56,547 bases of DNA from Pseudomonas sp. S37 (lineage in GTDB: Bacteria; Pseudomonadota; Gammaproteobacteria; Pseudomonadales; Pseudomonadaceae): NCBI RefSeq assembly GCF_016658545.1, contig NZ_JACVZC010000028.1:1-56547 (forward strand). The letters run 5' to 3'. The position numbers and the translations under genes were made by a program. Positions 43,777 through 53,277 of this stretch are shown here, one piece after another. Each line of letters opens with the position of its first letter. The first letter of the stretch is position 1. Under the pieces are notes generated by a model that ran no database searches, was not told the DNA's origin, and was given only the letters and a program-made list of their open reading frames with translations.

Positions 43777-44232
43777 TCAGACAAAGCAGAGCGAAAGCGA
43801 CTCGGCTATATAAGCAGGCTTATCTTCACCTTCAATCTCCAGCGTGGCAATTGCCTTGAGCAGCCACTGCCCCGGCTTTTTCTCCGTCACTTCGGCCAGG
43901 TCCACCTTCAAGCGCACCTGGCTGTCGACCTTGACCGGCTGGATGAAGCGCACACTGTCCAGCCCGTAGTTCACCACCATCTTCAGCCCTTGCGGCAGTA
44001 CCAGGATGTCCTCCATCAACACAGGGATCAGCGACAAGGTCAGAAAGCCATGGGCGATGGTGCCGCCAAACGGGGTTTTTGCCGCTTTTTCCGGGTCGAC
44101 ATGGATGAACTGGAAGTCGCCGGTAGCCTCGGCGAACAGGTTGATACGCTGCTGGTCGATCTTCAGCCAGGCCGAGCGGCCCAGTTCCTTACCAACGTAT
44201 TGCGAAAGCGCTGTAACCGGTACATGGGGCAT
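43777..44232 (-). CDS. MaoC-type (R)-specific enoyl-CoA hydratase
   Basis: A 151-aa single-hot-dog hydratase. The catalytic Asp-His pair lies in ATGDFQFIHVDPEKA (D39, H44), and the second conserved block is PFGGTIAHGFLTLSLIP. It would hydrate trans-2-enoyl-CoA to (R)-3-hydroxyacyl-CoA, a route from beta-oxidation into polyhydroxyalkanoate synthesis (PhaJ-type), but substrate length cannot be read. It is monocistronic, flanked by a REP pair and divergent from cidA. Confidence 0.85.
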   Translation of the reverse strand: MPHVPVTALSQYVGKELGRSAWLKIDQQRINLFAEATGDFQFIHVDPEKAAKTPFGGTIAHGFLTLSLIPVLMEDILVLPQGLKMVVNYGLDSVRFIQPVKVDSQVRLKVDLAEVTEKKPGQWLLKAIATLEIEGEDKPAYIAESLSLCFV

Positions 44233-44343
44233 CGCGGACTCTCCGGGTTGTCAGTTGGTACGAAAGTGCAAGATCAGCACGGCGAACCGTTTCAGTCAAG
44301 TTGCCCGTTTTTCGGCGAATATCGGTCTATAGCTGCGCGTGCT

Positions 44344-44349
44344 TATAAT
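44344..44349 (+). promoter_or_regulatory. Candidate -10 box of cidA
   Basis: A perfect TATAAT 26 bases before the chosen cidA start. The matching -35 region (about 44321-44326) is poor, suggesting an activator or weak promoter. Confidence 0.45.
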
Positions 44350-44375
44350 GGCGGCCATGCCCGAGGGAGATGCTT

Positions 44376-44738
44376 ATGCTGTTGCGTGGTTTGACCTGGC
44401 TGGTGCTGTTCCAGCTGCTGGGGACGGCGATCAATCACCTGTTTGTGCCGTTTTTGCCGGGGCCGATCATCGGCCTGTTGCTGCTGTTGTTCTTCCTCAT
44501 GGCCCGTGGTGAGGTCGGCAAACCGTTGAACGAAGCTGCCAGCAGCCTGCTGCGCTACCTGCCGCTGCTGCTGGTGCCGCCGGCTGTGGGGGTGATGGTG
44601 TACGCCAAGGACATCGCTGCCGACTTCTGGGCGATTGCCGGCGCCTTGCTGATTTCCTGCCTGGTGACGCTGGTGTTCGTCGGCGTGTTGATGCAAAAAC
44701 TCATGCACCGCCAAGGCAAGCGCGAGGAGCAGCCATGA
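44376..44738 (+). CDS. cidA: Holin-like protein CidA/LrgA
   Basis: A 120-aa integral membrane protein with four helices. The conserved LFQLLGTAINHLFVPFLPGP IIG block and the LPLLLVPPAVGVMVY motif identify the CidA/LrgA family, which affects murein-hydrolase activity and lysis and has been linked to overflow metabolite export. The start at 44376 has GGGAG 6 nt upstream; an ATG at 44370 is possible. It overlaps cidB by 4 bp. Confidence 0.9.
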   Translation: MLLRGLTWLVLFQLLGTAINHLFVPFLPGPIIGLLLLLFFLMARGEVGKPLNEAASSLLRYLPLLLVPPAVGVMVYAKDIAADFWAIAGALLISCLVTLVFVGVLMQKLMHRQGKREEQP

Positions 44739-45451
44739 TGTTCGACTGGCAAGGCGCACTCGATGCAGTGGTTCACCACCCGCTATTTGGCATCGGCATC
44801 ACGCTGGCGGCCTACCAGGTGGTGCTGGCCGCCTTTGAGAAAACCCGCTGGATCTTCCTGCAGCCCGTGCTGGTGTCGATGTTGCTGGTGATCGGCGTGC
44901 TGCTGGTGTGCGGCATCGACTACAGCGAATACCGCAAGAGCACCGAAATCATGAACACCCTGCTGGGCCCCGCCACGGTGGCCCTGGCCGTGCCGCTGTA
45001 CCTCAACCTGCGGCGTATCCGGCAGCTGTTCTGGCCCATCTTTACTACGCTGGTAGTCGGAGGCCTGTTCGCCACGCTGTGCTGCCTGCTGCTGGGCTGG
45101 TGGTTCGGCGCCGAACACATGATCCTGATGACCATGGCGCCGAAGTCGGTCACTTCGCCGATTGCCATGCTGGTGGCCGAGCAGATTGGCGGCGTGGCGG
45201 CCCTGGCAGCGGTGTTCGTGCTGATTACCGGGGTGATTGGCGCCATCTTCGGCCCGGCGCTGCTGAGCCGCTTTGGCGTACACAGCCCCGAAGCGCGCGG
45301 TATGTCGTTGGGGGTGACGGCGCATGCGGTGGGCACTTCGGTAGCCCTGCAGGAAAGTGACGAATGCGGCGCCTTTGCCGCCCTTGCGATGAGCCTGATG
45401 GGCGTGGCCACGGCGGTGTTCCTGCCGCTGGCGGTCAGCCTGGTAGCTTGA
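44735..45451 (+). CDS. cidB: CidB/LrgB-family membrane protein
   Basis: A 238-aa membrane protein, partner of CidA. Conserved elements include GPATVALAVPLYLNL, MTMAPKSVTSPIAMLVAEQI and LGVTAHAVGTSVALQESDECGAFAALAM, all typical of the LrgB family. It is translationally coupled to cidA (ATGA) and followed nine bases later by the LON-domain gene. Together they probably tune envelope permeability or autolysis. Confidence 0.92.
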   Translation: MMFDWQGALDAVVHHPLFGIGITLAAYQVVLAAFEKTRWIFLQPVLVSMLLVIGVLLVCGIDYSEYRKSTEIMNTLLGPATVALAVPLYLNLRRIRQLFWPIFTTLVVGGLFATLCCLLLGWWFGAEHMILMTMAPKSVTSPIAMLVAEQIGGVAALAAVFVLITGVIGAIFGPALLSRFGVHSPEARGMSLGVTAHAVGTSVALQESDECGAFAALAMSLMGVATAVFLPLAVSLVA

Positions 45452-45460
45452 GGACTTGTG

Positions 45461-46051
45461 ATGACACTACCGCTGTTTCCGCTCAACACCGTGCTGTTTC
45501 CCGGCTGCTTTCTCGACTTGCAGATTTTCGAGGCGCGCTACCTGGACATGATCGGGCGCTGCATGAAGCAGGGCGAAGGGTTTGGTGTGGTGTGCATCCT
45601 GGAAGGTGAGCAGGTCGGCAAGGCGCCGCCGGTGGTCGCGTCAATCGGCTGTGAAGCGGTGATCCGCGACTTTGTGCAGCAGGATAACGGCCTGCTGGGT
45701 ATTCGCGTTGAAGGTGTGCGGCGCTTCAACCTGGATAGCACCGAGGTGCAGAAGGACCAGTTGCTGGTGGGCCAGGTGCAATGGCTGCCGGAACACGCGG
45801 ACAGCCCGCTGCAGGAGGCGGATGACGATTTGCTGGCACTGCTGGTGGCCTTGGGCGAGCACCCGATGGTCGAAGCCTTGGACATGCCACGCCCGGTGGA
45901 CGGGCGGCAGGCGTTGGCCAACCAGTTGGCGTACCTGCTGCCGTTCATGGAAGAGGACAAGCTGGACCTGTTGACCCTTGACTCGCCGCAGCAGCGGCTG
46001 GGGGAGATACAGAAGCTGCTGGAGCGGATTCAGGGGGAGTTGTTTGCCTGA
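45461..46051 (+). CDS. LON substrate-binding domain protein
   Basis: A 196-aa protein consisting only of the Lon N-terminal (LAN/PUA-like) domain, LPLFPLNTVLFPGCFLDLQIFEARY, with a helical tail. It lacks the Lon AAA and protease domains. The family is widespread (YbeY-unrelated 'LON peptidase substrate-binding domain'); its role is unknown. A start at ATG 45461 is chosen; GTG at 45458 is possible. It seems to be the third gene of the cidAB operon. A REP pair follows. Confidence 0.87.
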   Translation: MTLPLFPLNTVLFPGCFLDLQIFEARYLDMIGRCMKQGEGFGVVCILEGEQVGKAPPVVASIGCEAVIRDFVQQDNGLLGIRVEGVRRFNLDSTEVQKDQLLVGQVQWLPEHADSPLQEADDDLLALLVALGEHPMVEALDMPRPVDGRQALANQLAYLLPFMEEDKLDLLTLDSPQQRLGEIQKLLERIQGELFA

Positions 46052-46062
46052 TCCGTTTGCAT

Positions 46063-46176
46063 TGCCTGTGCGGGCCTCTTCGCGGGTAAACCCGCTCCCA
46101 CAGGTGCAGCACAGGTCTTGAATCTTGTGACATACCTGTAGGAGCGGGTTCACCCGCGAATAGGCCGGTACAGGCA
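46063..46176. repeat. REP pair
   Basis: Facing arms with TTGCCTGTGCGGGCCTCTTC (left) and GCGAATAGGCCGGTACAGGCAA (right) around GCGGGTAAACCCGC cores, between convergent LON-domain and DedA-PAP2 genes. Confidence 0.88.
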
Positions 46177-46179
46177 AAA

Positions 46180-47496
46180 TCAATACTGATAACGCAACAA
46201 GGCCTGCGGCAACGCATGCATGGCAAAGAACGCCAGCAGCGCAATACACGCCGGCAACACCAGCCACCACACCCGCTGCGGCAAGGCCGGCAGCGTCTGC
46301 TTGTGTTGCACCAGTGTCAGGCTAAGCGCACACACACAGCACGCCAGCATGGCCCCGGCGAGGATGTCGGTCGGCCAGTGCGCCCCCAGGTATACCCGTG
46401 ACAGGGCGATCGCCAGCGCCGGAATACAGCCCAGCAGCACCCAGGTCAGGCGCATGCGCGGCGGCTGCCCGCGCCCGGCCAGCACCGCCAGCACCAGAAA
46501 GAACGCAAACGACGCAGAACTGTGCCCGCTGGGCATGCTGTAACTGGTCAAGGGGTCGCTCAGCACCTCTGGCCGGGCCCGGGCAAACAGCCATTTCAGG
46601 GAACCGTTGGCAATCGCCGTGCCCATCAGCGCGCCCGCGGCGAACAGCGCATGGCGCCATTGTCGGGCCAGCAATAACAGCCCGGTCAGCAGGCCACCAA
46701 GGAAAAACTGGGTGCGGAAGTCGCCCAGTCGGGTCACCAGCACCACGATGCCATCTATGGCCTGACTGCGGTGCTCCTGCACCAGTGTCATCACGCCTTG
46801 GTCGAATTCGTTCAGGTACGGCCAGCCGAGGAACAGTGCTGCAAGGGCGATGAAGCACAGGCCGGCCACCAGCCGGGTGCCGTGGCGCTGGTCGCGCAGG
46901 CTGCTGTTCAGGCTCAGGCCGATCAGCACCGCCAGGGTGCCGGCAATGATCCCGGCATCCAGCCAGAAGCCTTCCGGCAACGGCAGGCGCATGGCCGCGC
47001 CCGTGGCCCAGCCAGGCAGCAGGTAGGCCACTGACCAGCCGGCGCCGGCCACCAGGCTGACGGCGATAAAGCGCGGCAGTGGCATGTCGAACATGCCGGC
47101 GACCATTGGCAGCATGGGCCGCAGAGGGCCGATGAAGCGGCCTACCAGCAGGCTGGCGATGCCGTAGCGCTGGAAGTAGGTTTCGGCGCTGCCGATCCAT
47201 TCCGGGTGGTGGCGCAGCAACGGCAGGCGGCGGATGTTCTGGTGGAAGTACTTGCCCACCGTGTACGACAAGGCGTCGCCCAGGATGCCGCCGAGAAAGC
47301 CCAGCAGCAAGGTTTCGCCCAGTGTAAAGGCGCCGCTGCCGGCCAGCACCGCCACGGCGAACAGCAGCACGGTGCCGGGCACGATGATGCCGGCGATGGC
47401 CAGGCACTCGATGCAGGCTATGAGGAAAATCGCCAGGCCAAGCCACTGCGGGTTGGCGCCGAGCCAAGCGGTCAGGCTGTCGAGCCATTGGCCCAT
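46180..47496 (-). CDS. DedA-PAP2 phosphatase fusion membrane protein
   Basis: A 438-aa membrane protein with two domains. Residues 1-190 are DedA/SNARE-associated (IPGTVLLFAVAVLAG-like, GFLGGILGDALSYTVGKYF, RFIGPLRPMLPMVAGMFDMP), a family that flips undecaprenyl phosphate or phosphatidylethanolamine. Residues 200-438 are PAP2: KWLFARARP (motif 1), MPSGHSSASFAF (motif 2) and SRVYLGAHWPTDILAG (motif 3), with the catalytic Lys/Arg, His and His visible. A role in dephosphorylating and returning a lipid carrier is an inference from the pair. Downstream of mpg. Confidence 0.88.
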   Translation of the reverse strand: MGQWLDSLTAWLGANPQWLGLAIFLIACIECLAIAGIIVPGTVLLFAVAVLAGSGAFTLGETLLLGFLGGILGDALSYTVGKYFHQNIRRLPLLRHHPEWIGSAETYFQRYGIASLLVGRFIGPLRPMLPMVAGMFDMPLPRFIAVSLVAGAGWSVAYLLPGWATGAAMRLPLPEGFWLDAGIIAGTLAVLIGLSLNSSLRDQRHGTRLVAGLCFIALAALFLGWPYLNEFDQGVMTLVQEHRSQAIDGIVVLVTRLGDFRTQFFLGGLLTGLLLLARQWRHALFAAGALMGTAIANGSLKWLFARARPEVLSDPLTSYSMPSGHSSASFAFFLVLAVLAGRGQPPRMRLTWVLLGCIPALAIALSRVYLGAHWPTDILAGAMLACCVCALSLTLVQHKQTLPALPQRVWWLVLPACIALLAFFAMHALPQALLRYQY

Positions 47497-47498
47497 GT

Positions 47499-48167
47499 TC
47501 AGCTTCCTTGTTCGAGAATGGAGAAGTCACGGCCTTCGACCTGGCCGCGACGTAAAGGGTTGCGTGTGCAGAAGCGCGCGTACTCGGCGTCGACGAAGCG
47601 GTAGGGCAGGTGTTCGTCGCGCCCGTGCGGGATGCCCAGGCGGGCGGCCTGGATCACCCTTGGCACGCGGTTGCCGCAATCATCCACATACAGGCGCTGG
47701 GCGTCGAAACGCTGGGCGTCCCAGTGCGGCACCTTCAGGCCCAGGGCGCGGCACAGTAGCGTTTGCCCGGCACACAGGCGTTCGGCCGGGCGCAACTGGC
47801 CGCTGGCGTCGGGGTTGTTCAGTTGCATCTGTGCCAGGCTGTTGGGGCCCGAAAGGGCGTCCTGCCAAGGATAGGCAGACTTGATCAGCACCGCGTTGCC
47901 CGGCCCGTGGGCGCTGAAGTTCAGCGAGTCGCCGCCGCGGGCGTAGTACATGTAGATGTGCCCGCCGTCGAGGAACAGGGCCTTGCGCTTTTCGGTGTAA
48001 CCGAGCGAGGCATGGCTGCCTTTGTCGGTGAGGTAGTAGGCCTCGGTCTCGATGATGCGCGCGGCCAGCCACAGGTCGCCGTGGCGATGGCGGATGACCT
48101 TGCCCAGCAGGGCCTTGGCCAGGGTCTGGGCGTCGCGGTCGAAAAAGCTGTCGGGCAGGGCAGGCAT
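47499..48167 (-). CDS. mpg: 3-methyladenine DNA glycosylase Mpg
   Basis: A 222-aa alkyladenine glycosylase of the AAG/MPG family, acting in base excision repair of methylated and deaminated purines. The region DAQTLAKALLGKVIRHR starts the fold; IIETEAYYLTDKGSHA contains the catalytic Glu, and GHIYMYYARGGDSLNF and GPNSLAQMQL follow. The start at 48167 (MPALPDSFFDRDA) fits the length; upstream in-frame sequence is REP-derived. It is followed by the DedA-PAP2 gene with almost no gap. Confidence 0.93.
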   Translation of the reverse strand: MPALPDSFFDRDAQTLAKALLGKVIRHRHGDLWLAARIIETEAYYLTDKGSHASLGYTEKRKALFLDGGHIYMYYARGGDSLNFSAHGPGNAVLIKSAYPWQDALSGPNSLAQMQLNNPDASGQLRPAERLCAGQTLLCRALGLKVPHWDAQRFDAQRLYVDDCGNRVPRVIQAARLGIPHGRDEHLPYRFVDAEYARFCTRNPLRRGQVEGRDFSILEQGS

Positions 48168-48247
48168 GCGGGCGGTTCGCGGCTGGGGAGGCGGGGATGA
48201 TAGCAATGAATGGCTTAATCGAGGCTGAATCGGGAGTGATGTTGGCA

Positions 48248-48349
48248 GGGCCGGCCTCTTCGCGGGTAAACCCGCTCCCACAGGTACAGCACAGGACTCA
48301 GGCCATGTGCAGCCCCTGTGGGAGCGGGTTTACCCGCGAAAGGGTCGCA
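48248..48349. repeat. REP pair in the mpg/proA gap
   Basis: Facing arms CGGGTAAACCCGCTCCCACAGG (left) and CCTGTGGGAGCGGGTTTACC + CGCG (right). The gap between mpg and proA (48168-48497) is about 330 bases. Besides this pair it holds the proA promoter region and no gene that I can support. Confidence 0.88.
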
Positions 48350-48433
48350 ACAGGAGAAAGAATTTTCGATAACCCCGGTTACATCTTTCCTGCACATTGC
48401 CCCCGCCATTTTCTACCATCCGCCTCCCGCCGC

Positions 48434-48462
48434 TGGGCGTATACCTGCGCGGCAGTTATAAT
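48434..48462 (+). promoter_or_regulatory. Candidate sigma-70 promoter of proA
   Basis: A perfect TATAAT at 48457-48462 with a weak -35 (TGGGCG, 48434-48439) 17 bases upstream. The start site would lie about 28 bases before the proA ATG. Confidence 0.5.
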
Positions 48463-48497
48463 CAGCCGATTTCCCCTTTCGCCAAGACACCGAACCC

Positions 48498-49769
48498 ATG
48501 ACTGAGTCCGTTCTTGACTACATGACCCGCCTGGGTCGCGCTGCCCGTGAGGCTTCCCGGGTGATTGGCCGTGCCAGTACTGCGCAGAAGAACCGCGCCC
48601 TGCAAGCCGCCGCCGAGGCACTGGATGGCGCACGTGCCGAGCTGACTGCCGCCAACGAACTGGACCTGGCCGCCGGCCGTGCCAACGGCCTGGAGCCAGC
48701 GCTGCTAGACCGCCTGGCCCTGACCCCGGCGCGTATCGACGGCATGATCACCGGCTTGCGCCAGGTGGCCAGCCTGCCGGACCCGGTCGGCGCCATCCGC
48801 GACATGAGCTACCGCCCGTCGGGCATCCAGGTCGGCAAGATGCGCACGCCGCTGGGGGTGATCGGGATCATCTACGAATCTCGCCCGAACGTGACCATCG
48901 ATGCCGCCAGCCTGTGCCTGAAGTCGGGTAACGCGACCATCCTGCGGGGCGGCTCCGAGGCCATCCATTCCAATCGTGCCATTGCCACCTGCATCCAGCG
49001 TGGCCTGGCCGAGGCCGGCCTGCCGGCAGCCGTGGTGCAGGTGGTCGAGACCACTGACCGCGAAGCCGTGGGCGCGCTGATCAGCATGCCGGAATTCGTC
49101 GACGTGATCGTGCCGCGCGGCGGCCGCGGCCTGATCGAGCGCATCAGCCGCGATGCCCGCGTGCCGGTGATCAAGCACCTGGACGGTATCTGCCATGTCT
49201 ATGTCAGCCAGCATGCCGACCTGGACAAGGCCTGGAACGTGGCTTTCAACGCCAAGACCTACCGCTACGGCATCTGCGGCGCCATGGAAACGCTGCTGGT
49301 CGACCAGCAGGTGGCCGAGCGCTTCCTGCCGGAGATGGCCCGCCGCTTCCACGACAAGGGCGTGGAGCTGCGTGGCTGCGAGCGTACCCGGGCGATCATC
49401 GACGCCAAACCGGCCACAGAAGATGACTGGCACACCGAATACCTCGACGCCATCCTGTCGATCCGCGTCGTCGACGGCCTGGACCAGGCCATCGAGCACA
49501 TCAACCACTATGGCTCGCACCACACCGACTCGATCATCAGCGAACACCAGGGCGAAGCCCGCCAGTTCATGGCTGAAGTCGATTCGGCGTCGGTCATGCT
49601 CAACACCCCGACCTGCTTTGCCGACGGCTTCGAGTACGGCCTGGGTGCGGAAATCGGCATTTCCACCGACAAGCTGCATGCCCGGGGCCCGGTCGGCCTG
49701 GAAGGCCTGACCTGCGAAAAATACGTGGTGATCGGCGACGGCCAGCTGCGCGGCCAGGGGTCCTGCTGA
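48498..49769 (+). CDS. proA: Gamma-glutamyl phosphate reductase ProA
   Basis: A 423-aa NADPH-dependent aldehyde-dehydrogenase-fold enzyme of proline synthesis. The start region [20 protein letters not shown], the phosphate-site [35 protein letters not shown] and the catalytic Cys (C260 in [11 protein letters not shown]) are diagnostic; the C-terminal [18 protein letters not shown] follows. It begins a long same-strand series that continues directly into nadD, one base from its stop. Confidence 0.96.
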   Translation: MTESVLDYMTRLGRAAREASRVIGRASTAQKNRALQAAAEALDGARAELTAANELDLAAGRANGLEPALLDRLALTPARIDGMITGLRQVASLPDPVGAIRDMSYRPSGIQVGKMRTPLGVIGIIYESRPNVTIDAASLCLKSGNATILRGGSEAIHSNRAIATCIQRGLAEAGLPAAVVQVVETTDREAVGALISMPEFVDVIVPRGGRGLIERISRDARVPVIKHLDGICHVYVSQHADLDKAWNVAFNAKTYRYGICGAMETLLVDQQVAERFLPEMARRFHDKGVELRGCERTRAIIDAKPATEDDWHTEYLDAILSIRVVDGLDQAIEHINHYGSHHTDSIISEHQGEARQFMAEVDSASVMLNTPTCFADGFEYGLGAEIGISTDKLHARGPVGLEGLTCEKYVVIGDGQLRGQGSC

Positions 49770-49770
49770 G

Positions 49771-50430
49771 TTGAGCAAGGCCCAGGCAGTCCGGCGCATC
49801 GGCATTCTAGGCGGCACCTTCGACCCCGTGCACATCGGCCACCTGCGCAGCGCGCTGGAAGTGGCCGAGTTCATGGGGTTGGACGAGTTGCGCCTGCTGC
49901 CCAATGCCCGGCCGCCACACCGCGACACCCCGCAGGTGGCCGCGCAAGACCGCTTGGCCATGGTCCGCGAAGCGGTGCAGGGCGTGGCGTGCCTGAGTGT
50001 CGATGCCCGCGAGCTTGAGCGTGACAAGCCCTCGTACACCATCGACACACTGGAATCGATCCGCGCCGAACTGGCCGGCAACGACCAGCTGTTCCTGCTG
50101 CTGGGCTGGGACGCCTTCTGTGGCTTGCCCAGCTGGCACCGCTGGGAAGAATTGCTGCAACACTGTCACATCCTGGTGCTGCAACGCCCGGATGCCGACG
50201 TAGAACCCCCTGACGAGCTGCGCAACCTGCTGGCTGCGCGCTCCGAGAGCGATCCCACCGCCATGTCCGGCCCGGCGGGAAATATTTCGTTCGTCTGGCA
50301 GACACCGCTTGCGGTGTCGGCTACACAGATCCGACAGCTGCTGGCCAGCGGCAAATCGGTGAGGTTCCTGGTGCCGGACGCCGTACTGGCCTATATCGAG
50401 GCGCACGAACTGTATCGTGCGCCCAACTGA
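49771..50430 (+). CDS. nadD: Nicotinate-nucleotide adenylyltransferase NadD
   Basis: A 219-aa enzyme joining ATP with nicotinate mononucleotide in NAD synthesis. The nucleotidyltransferase motifs are [18 protein letters not shown] (HxGH) and [18 protein letters not shown] (the ISSTxIR equivalent). The start is TTG at 49771, immediately after the proA stop, so translation is probably coupled by reinitiation. rsfS follows 43 bases later. Confidence 0.95.
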   Translation: MSKAQAVRRIGILGGTFDPVHIGHLRSALEVAEFMGLDELRLLPNARPPHRDTPQVAAQDRLAMVREAVQGVACLSVDARELERDKPSYTIDTLESIRAELAGNDQLFLLLGWDAFCGLPSWHRWEELLQHCHILVLQRPDADVEPPDELRNLLAARSESDPTAMSGPAGNISFVWQTPLAVSATQIRQLLASGKSVRFLVPDAVLAYIEAHELYRAPN

Positions 50431-50473
50431 CGGTGCCTCTGGCGCCTCATCCAACGAGTTGAACGAGTTTTAT

Positions 50474-50893
50474 ATGACCAAGCAGAAAATTTACGGCGAA
50501 GAACTGGTCGCAGTGACCAAGGCCGCGCTGGAAGACGTCAAGGCCCAGGATATCCAGGTCATCGACGTGCGTGAAAAGCACAGCCTGACCGACTACATGA
50601 TCATTGCCACCGGTACCTCCAACCGCCAGATCAACGCGATGGCCGAAAAGGTTCGCGAAGCGGTCAAGGCCAAGGGCGCACAGCCACTGGGCGAAGAAGG
50701 CAAGGGTGACAGCGACTGGGTACTGCTGGACCTGAACGACGTCATCGTGCACATGATGACTGCCGCCGCTCGCCAGTTCTACGACCTGGAGCGTCTGTGG
50801 CAGGGTGCCGAGCAAAGCCGTGCTGCCGATGGCAAGCACCACAGCCCGGACCATGCCCACGAGTACTCCGACAAGCTCAAAGACCGCGAATAA
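50474..50893 (+). CDS. rsfS: Ribosome silencing factor RsfS
   Basis: A 139-aa RsfS/YbeB protein that binds L14 on the 50S subunit and blocks subunit joining under starvation. The core [20 protein letters not shown] and [18 protein letters not shown] are diagnostic; the acidic C-terminal tail with [13 protein letters not shown] is an extension common in pseudomonads. The start ATG 50474 fits family length. rlmH follows 10 bases after the stop. Confidence 0.95.
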   Translation: MTKQKIYGEELVAVTKAALEDVKAQDIQVIDVREKHSLTDYMIIATGTSNRQINAMAEKVREAVKAKGAQPLGEEGKGDSDWVLLDLNDVIVHMMTAAARQFYDLERLWQGAEQSRAADGKHHSPDHAHEYSDKLKDRE

Positions 50894-50903
50894 GGACAGC
50901 GCT

Positions 50904-51371
50904 GTGCGTCTGCGCCTTATTGCGGTCGGCTCGCGCATGCCGAAGTGGGTCGAGGAAGGCTGGCATGAATATGCCAAGCGCCTGCCCGCCGAGCTGTCGC
51001 TGGAGCTGGTGGAAATCCCGCTGAACACCCGTGGCAAGAATGCCGATATCGCCCGCCTGATCCGTCAGGAGGGCGAAGCCATGCTGAGCAAGGTGCAGCC
51101 CGGGGAACGCATCGTCACCCTCGAGGTCCATGGCAAGCCTTGGAGTACCGAGCAGCTGGCGACCGAGCTGGACCGCTGGCGGCTGGATGCGCGTACGGTC
51201 AATTTGATGGTGGGAGGCCCGGAAGGCCTGGCGCCTGAGGTTTGCGCGCGCGCCGAGCAACGCTGGTCGCTGTCGCCGCTGACCCTGCCGCACCCGTTGG
51301 TAAGGATACTCATCGGCGAGCAGATCTACCGCGCCTGGACCGTGTTGTCCGGGCACCCTTACCACAAATGA
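50904..51371 (+). CDS. rlmH: 23S rRNA pseudouridine-1915 N3-methyltransferase RlmH
   Basis: A 155-aa SPOUT methyltransferase, exactly the usual length. Start GTG at 50904 with AAGGA upstream. Conserved elements are [28 protein letters not shown] (SAM knot) and [19 protein letters not shown]. It methylates Psi1915 on intact 70S ribosomes. The rsfS-rlmH-mrdA-rodA order is standard in gammaproteobacteria. Confidence 0.95.
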   Translation: MRLRLIAVGSRMPKWVEEGWHEYAKRLPAELSLELVEIPLNTRGKNADIARLIRQEGEAMLSKVQPGERIVTLEVHGKPWSTEQLATELDRWRLDARTVNLMVGGPEGLAPEVCARAEQRWSLSPLTLPHPLVRILIGEQIYRAWTVLSGHPYHK

Positions 51372-51387
51372 GCCTGTAAGCAGTCCG

Positions 51388-53277
51388 ATGTCGCAGCCGA
51401 TCCGTCTCAAGGACCACGAGAAAGACGCCCGCCTGGTGCGTAACCGCGTCGTGGTCGGCGCAGTGGCGATCATGTTGCTTATTTGCGTGCTGATCGCGCG
51501 GCTGTACTACCTGCAGATCATCCAGTACGACTACCACTCGACGCTGTCGGAGAACAACCGGGTGCATGTGCAGCCGATCCCGCCGACCCGCGGGCTGATC
51601 TTCGACCGCAACGGCGTGATCGTTGCCGACAACCGGCCCAGCTTCAGCCTGTCGATGACCCGCGAGCGTGCGGGTAACTGGCAGGAAGTGCTGGATACCA
51701 TCGTCGAAGTGCTGGAACTGACGGATGATGACCGGGCGTTGTTCGAAAAACGCATGCGCCAGGGGCGCCGGCCGTTCGAGCCGGTGCCGATCCTGTTCGA
51801 ACTCAACGAAGAGCAGATTGCCCGGGTGGCGGTGAACCAGTTCCGCCTGCCGGGCGTCGAGGTGGTGGCGCAGCTGGTGCGGCATTACCCGCAGGGTGCG
51901 CACTTTGCGCATTCCGTGGGGTATGTGGGGCGGATCAACGAGAAAGAGCTGAAAACCCTCGACCCGGTGAACTACAGCGGCACCCACCATATCGGCAAGA
52001 CCGGCATCGAGCGCTTCTATGAAGATGCCCTGCACGGCCAGGTGGGTTACGAGGAAGTCGAAACCAACGCCCGGGGCCGGGTGCTGCGGGTGCTCAAGCG
52101 CACCGACCCCAAGCCGGGCAAGGACATTGTGCTGAGCCTGGACATCAAGCTGCAGGAAGCCGCCGAAGCCGCCCTGGGTGGCCGCCGTGGTGCGATTGTG
52201 GCGCTGGACCCGCGAACAGGCGAAGTCCTGGCCATGGTCAGCCAGCCCAGTTTCGACCCCAACCTGTTTGTCACCGGCATCAGCTTCAAGGCCTATGCCG
52301 AGCTGCGCGACTCGATCGACCGGCCGCTGTTCAACCGTGTGCTGCGTGGCCTGTACCCGCCAGGTTCGACCATCAAGCCTGCGGTGGCCATCGCCGGCCT
52401 CGACAGTGGCGTGGTCAATGCCAGTAGCCGGGTGTTCGACCCGGGCTACTACCAGTTGCCCAACTACGACCACAAATACCGTAACTGGAACCGCTCCGGG
52501 GATGGATGGGTCGACCTGGACACCGCGATCATGCGTTCCAACGACACCTATTTCTACGACCTTGCGCACAAGATGGGCATTGATCGGCTGTCCAGCTACA
52601 TGAACAAATTCGGTATTGGCCAACGTGTATCGCTCGACATGTTCGAAGAGTCTGCCGGGCTGATGCCTTCGCGTGAATGGAAGCGCGCCACGCGTCGTCA
52701 GGCCTGGTTCCCAGGCGAAACTCTGATCCTCGGCATCGGCCAGGGCTACATGCAGGCCACGCCGCTGCAACTGGCCCAGGCCACGGCACTGATCGCCAAC
52801 AAGGGTGTGTGGAACCGCCCGCACCTGGCAAAGACCATCGAAGGCCAGCAGCCGGTAGACGACAACCCGATGGAAGACATCGTGCTGCGTGACAAGTCCG
52901 ACTGGGCCAAGGTTACCCATGGCATGGAGCAGGTGATGCACGGCGCCCGCGGTACGGCGCGCAAGGCCGCAGCCGGTGCCCAGTACCGCATTGCCGGCAA
53001 GAGCGGTACCGCCCAGGTGGTGGCGATCAAGCAGGGCGAGAAGTACGACCGCAACAAACTCCAGGAGCGCCACCGCGACCATGCGCTGTTCGTCGCCTTT
53101 GCCCCGGCTGAAGCCCCGAAGATCGTGGTTTCGGTAATGGTCGAGAACGGTGAGTCCGGTTCGGGTGTGGCCGCGCCGGTGGTGCGCCAGATCATGGACG
53201 CCTGGCTGCTCGACGAAAATGGCCGGCTCAAGCCCGAGTTCGCGCCTGCCACCGTTACCCAGGAATCGGCCCTGTGA
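51388..53277 (+). CDS. mrdA: Penicillin-binding protein 2 MrdA
   Basis: A 629-aa transpeptidase for lateral wall synthesis. One N-terminal anchor (ILLICVLIARLYYL-type, about 22-42) is followed by the pedestal domain (PTRGLIFDRNGVIVADNRPS) and the transpeptidase with PPGSTIKPAV (SxxK), RSNDTYFYDL (SxN) and AGKSGTAQVV (KSGT). The stop overlaps the rodA start (TGATG). MrdA works with RodA, MreC and MreD to keep the rod shape. Confidence 0.96.
   Translation: MSQPIRLKDHEKDARLVRNRVVVGAVAIMLLICVLIARLYYLQIIQYDYHSTLSENNRVHVQPIPPTRGLIFDRNGVIVADNRPSFSLSMTRERAGNWQEVLDTIVEVLELTDDDRALFEKRMRQGRRPFEPVPILFELNEEQIARVAVNQFRLPGVEVVAQLVRHYPQGAHFAHSVGYVGRINEKELKTLDPVNYSGTHHIGKTGIERFYEDALHGQVGYEEVETNARGRVLRVLKRTDPKPGKDIVLSLDIKLQEAAEAALGGRRGAIVALDPRTGEVLAMVSQPSFDPNLFVTGISFKAYAELRDSIDRPLFNRVLRGLYPPGSTIKPAVAIAGLDSGVVNASSRVFDPGYYQLPNYDHKYRNWNRSGDGWVDLDTAIMRSNDTYFYDLAHKMGIDRLSSYMNKFGIGQRVSLDMFEESAGLMPSREWKRATRRQAWFPGETLILGIGQGYMQATPLQLAQATALIANKGVWNRPHLAKTIEGQQPVDDNPMEDIVLRDKSDWAKVTHGMEQVMHGARGTARKAAAGAQYRIAGKSGTAQVVAIKQGEKYDRNKLQERHRDHALFVAFAPAEAPKIVVSVMVENGESGSGVAAPVVRQIMDAWLLDENGRLKPEFAPATVTQESAL

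Noticed and set aside
51310..53082. A 590-codon frame on the minus strand
   Set aside because: Antisense to mrdA, which shows all penicillin-binding motifs. His/Gln/Val-rich translation typical of a shadow frame.
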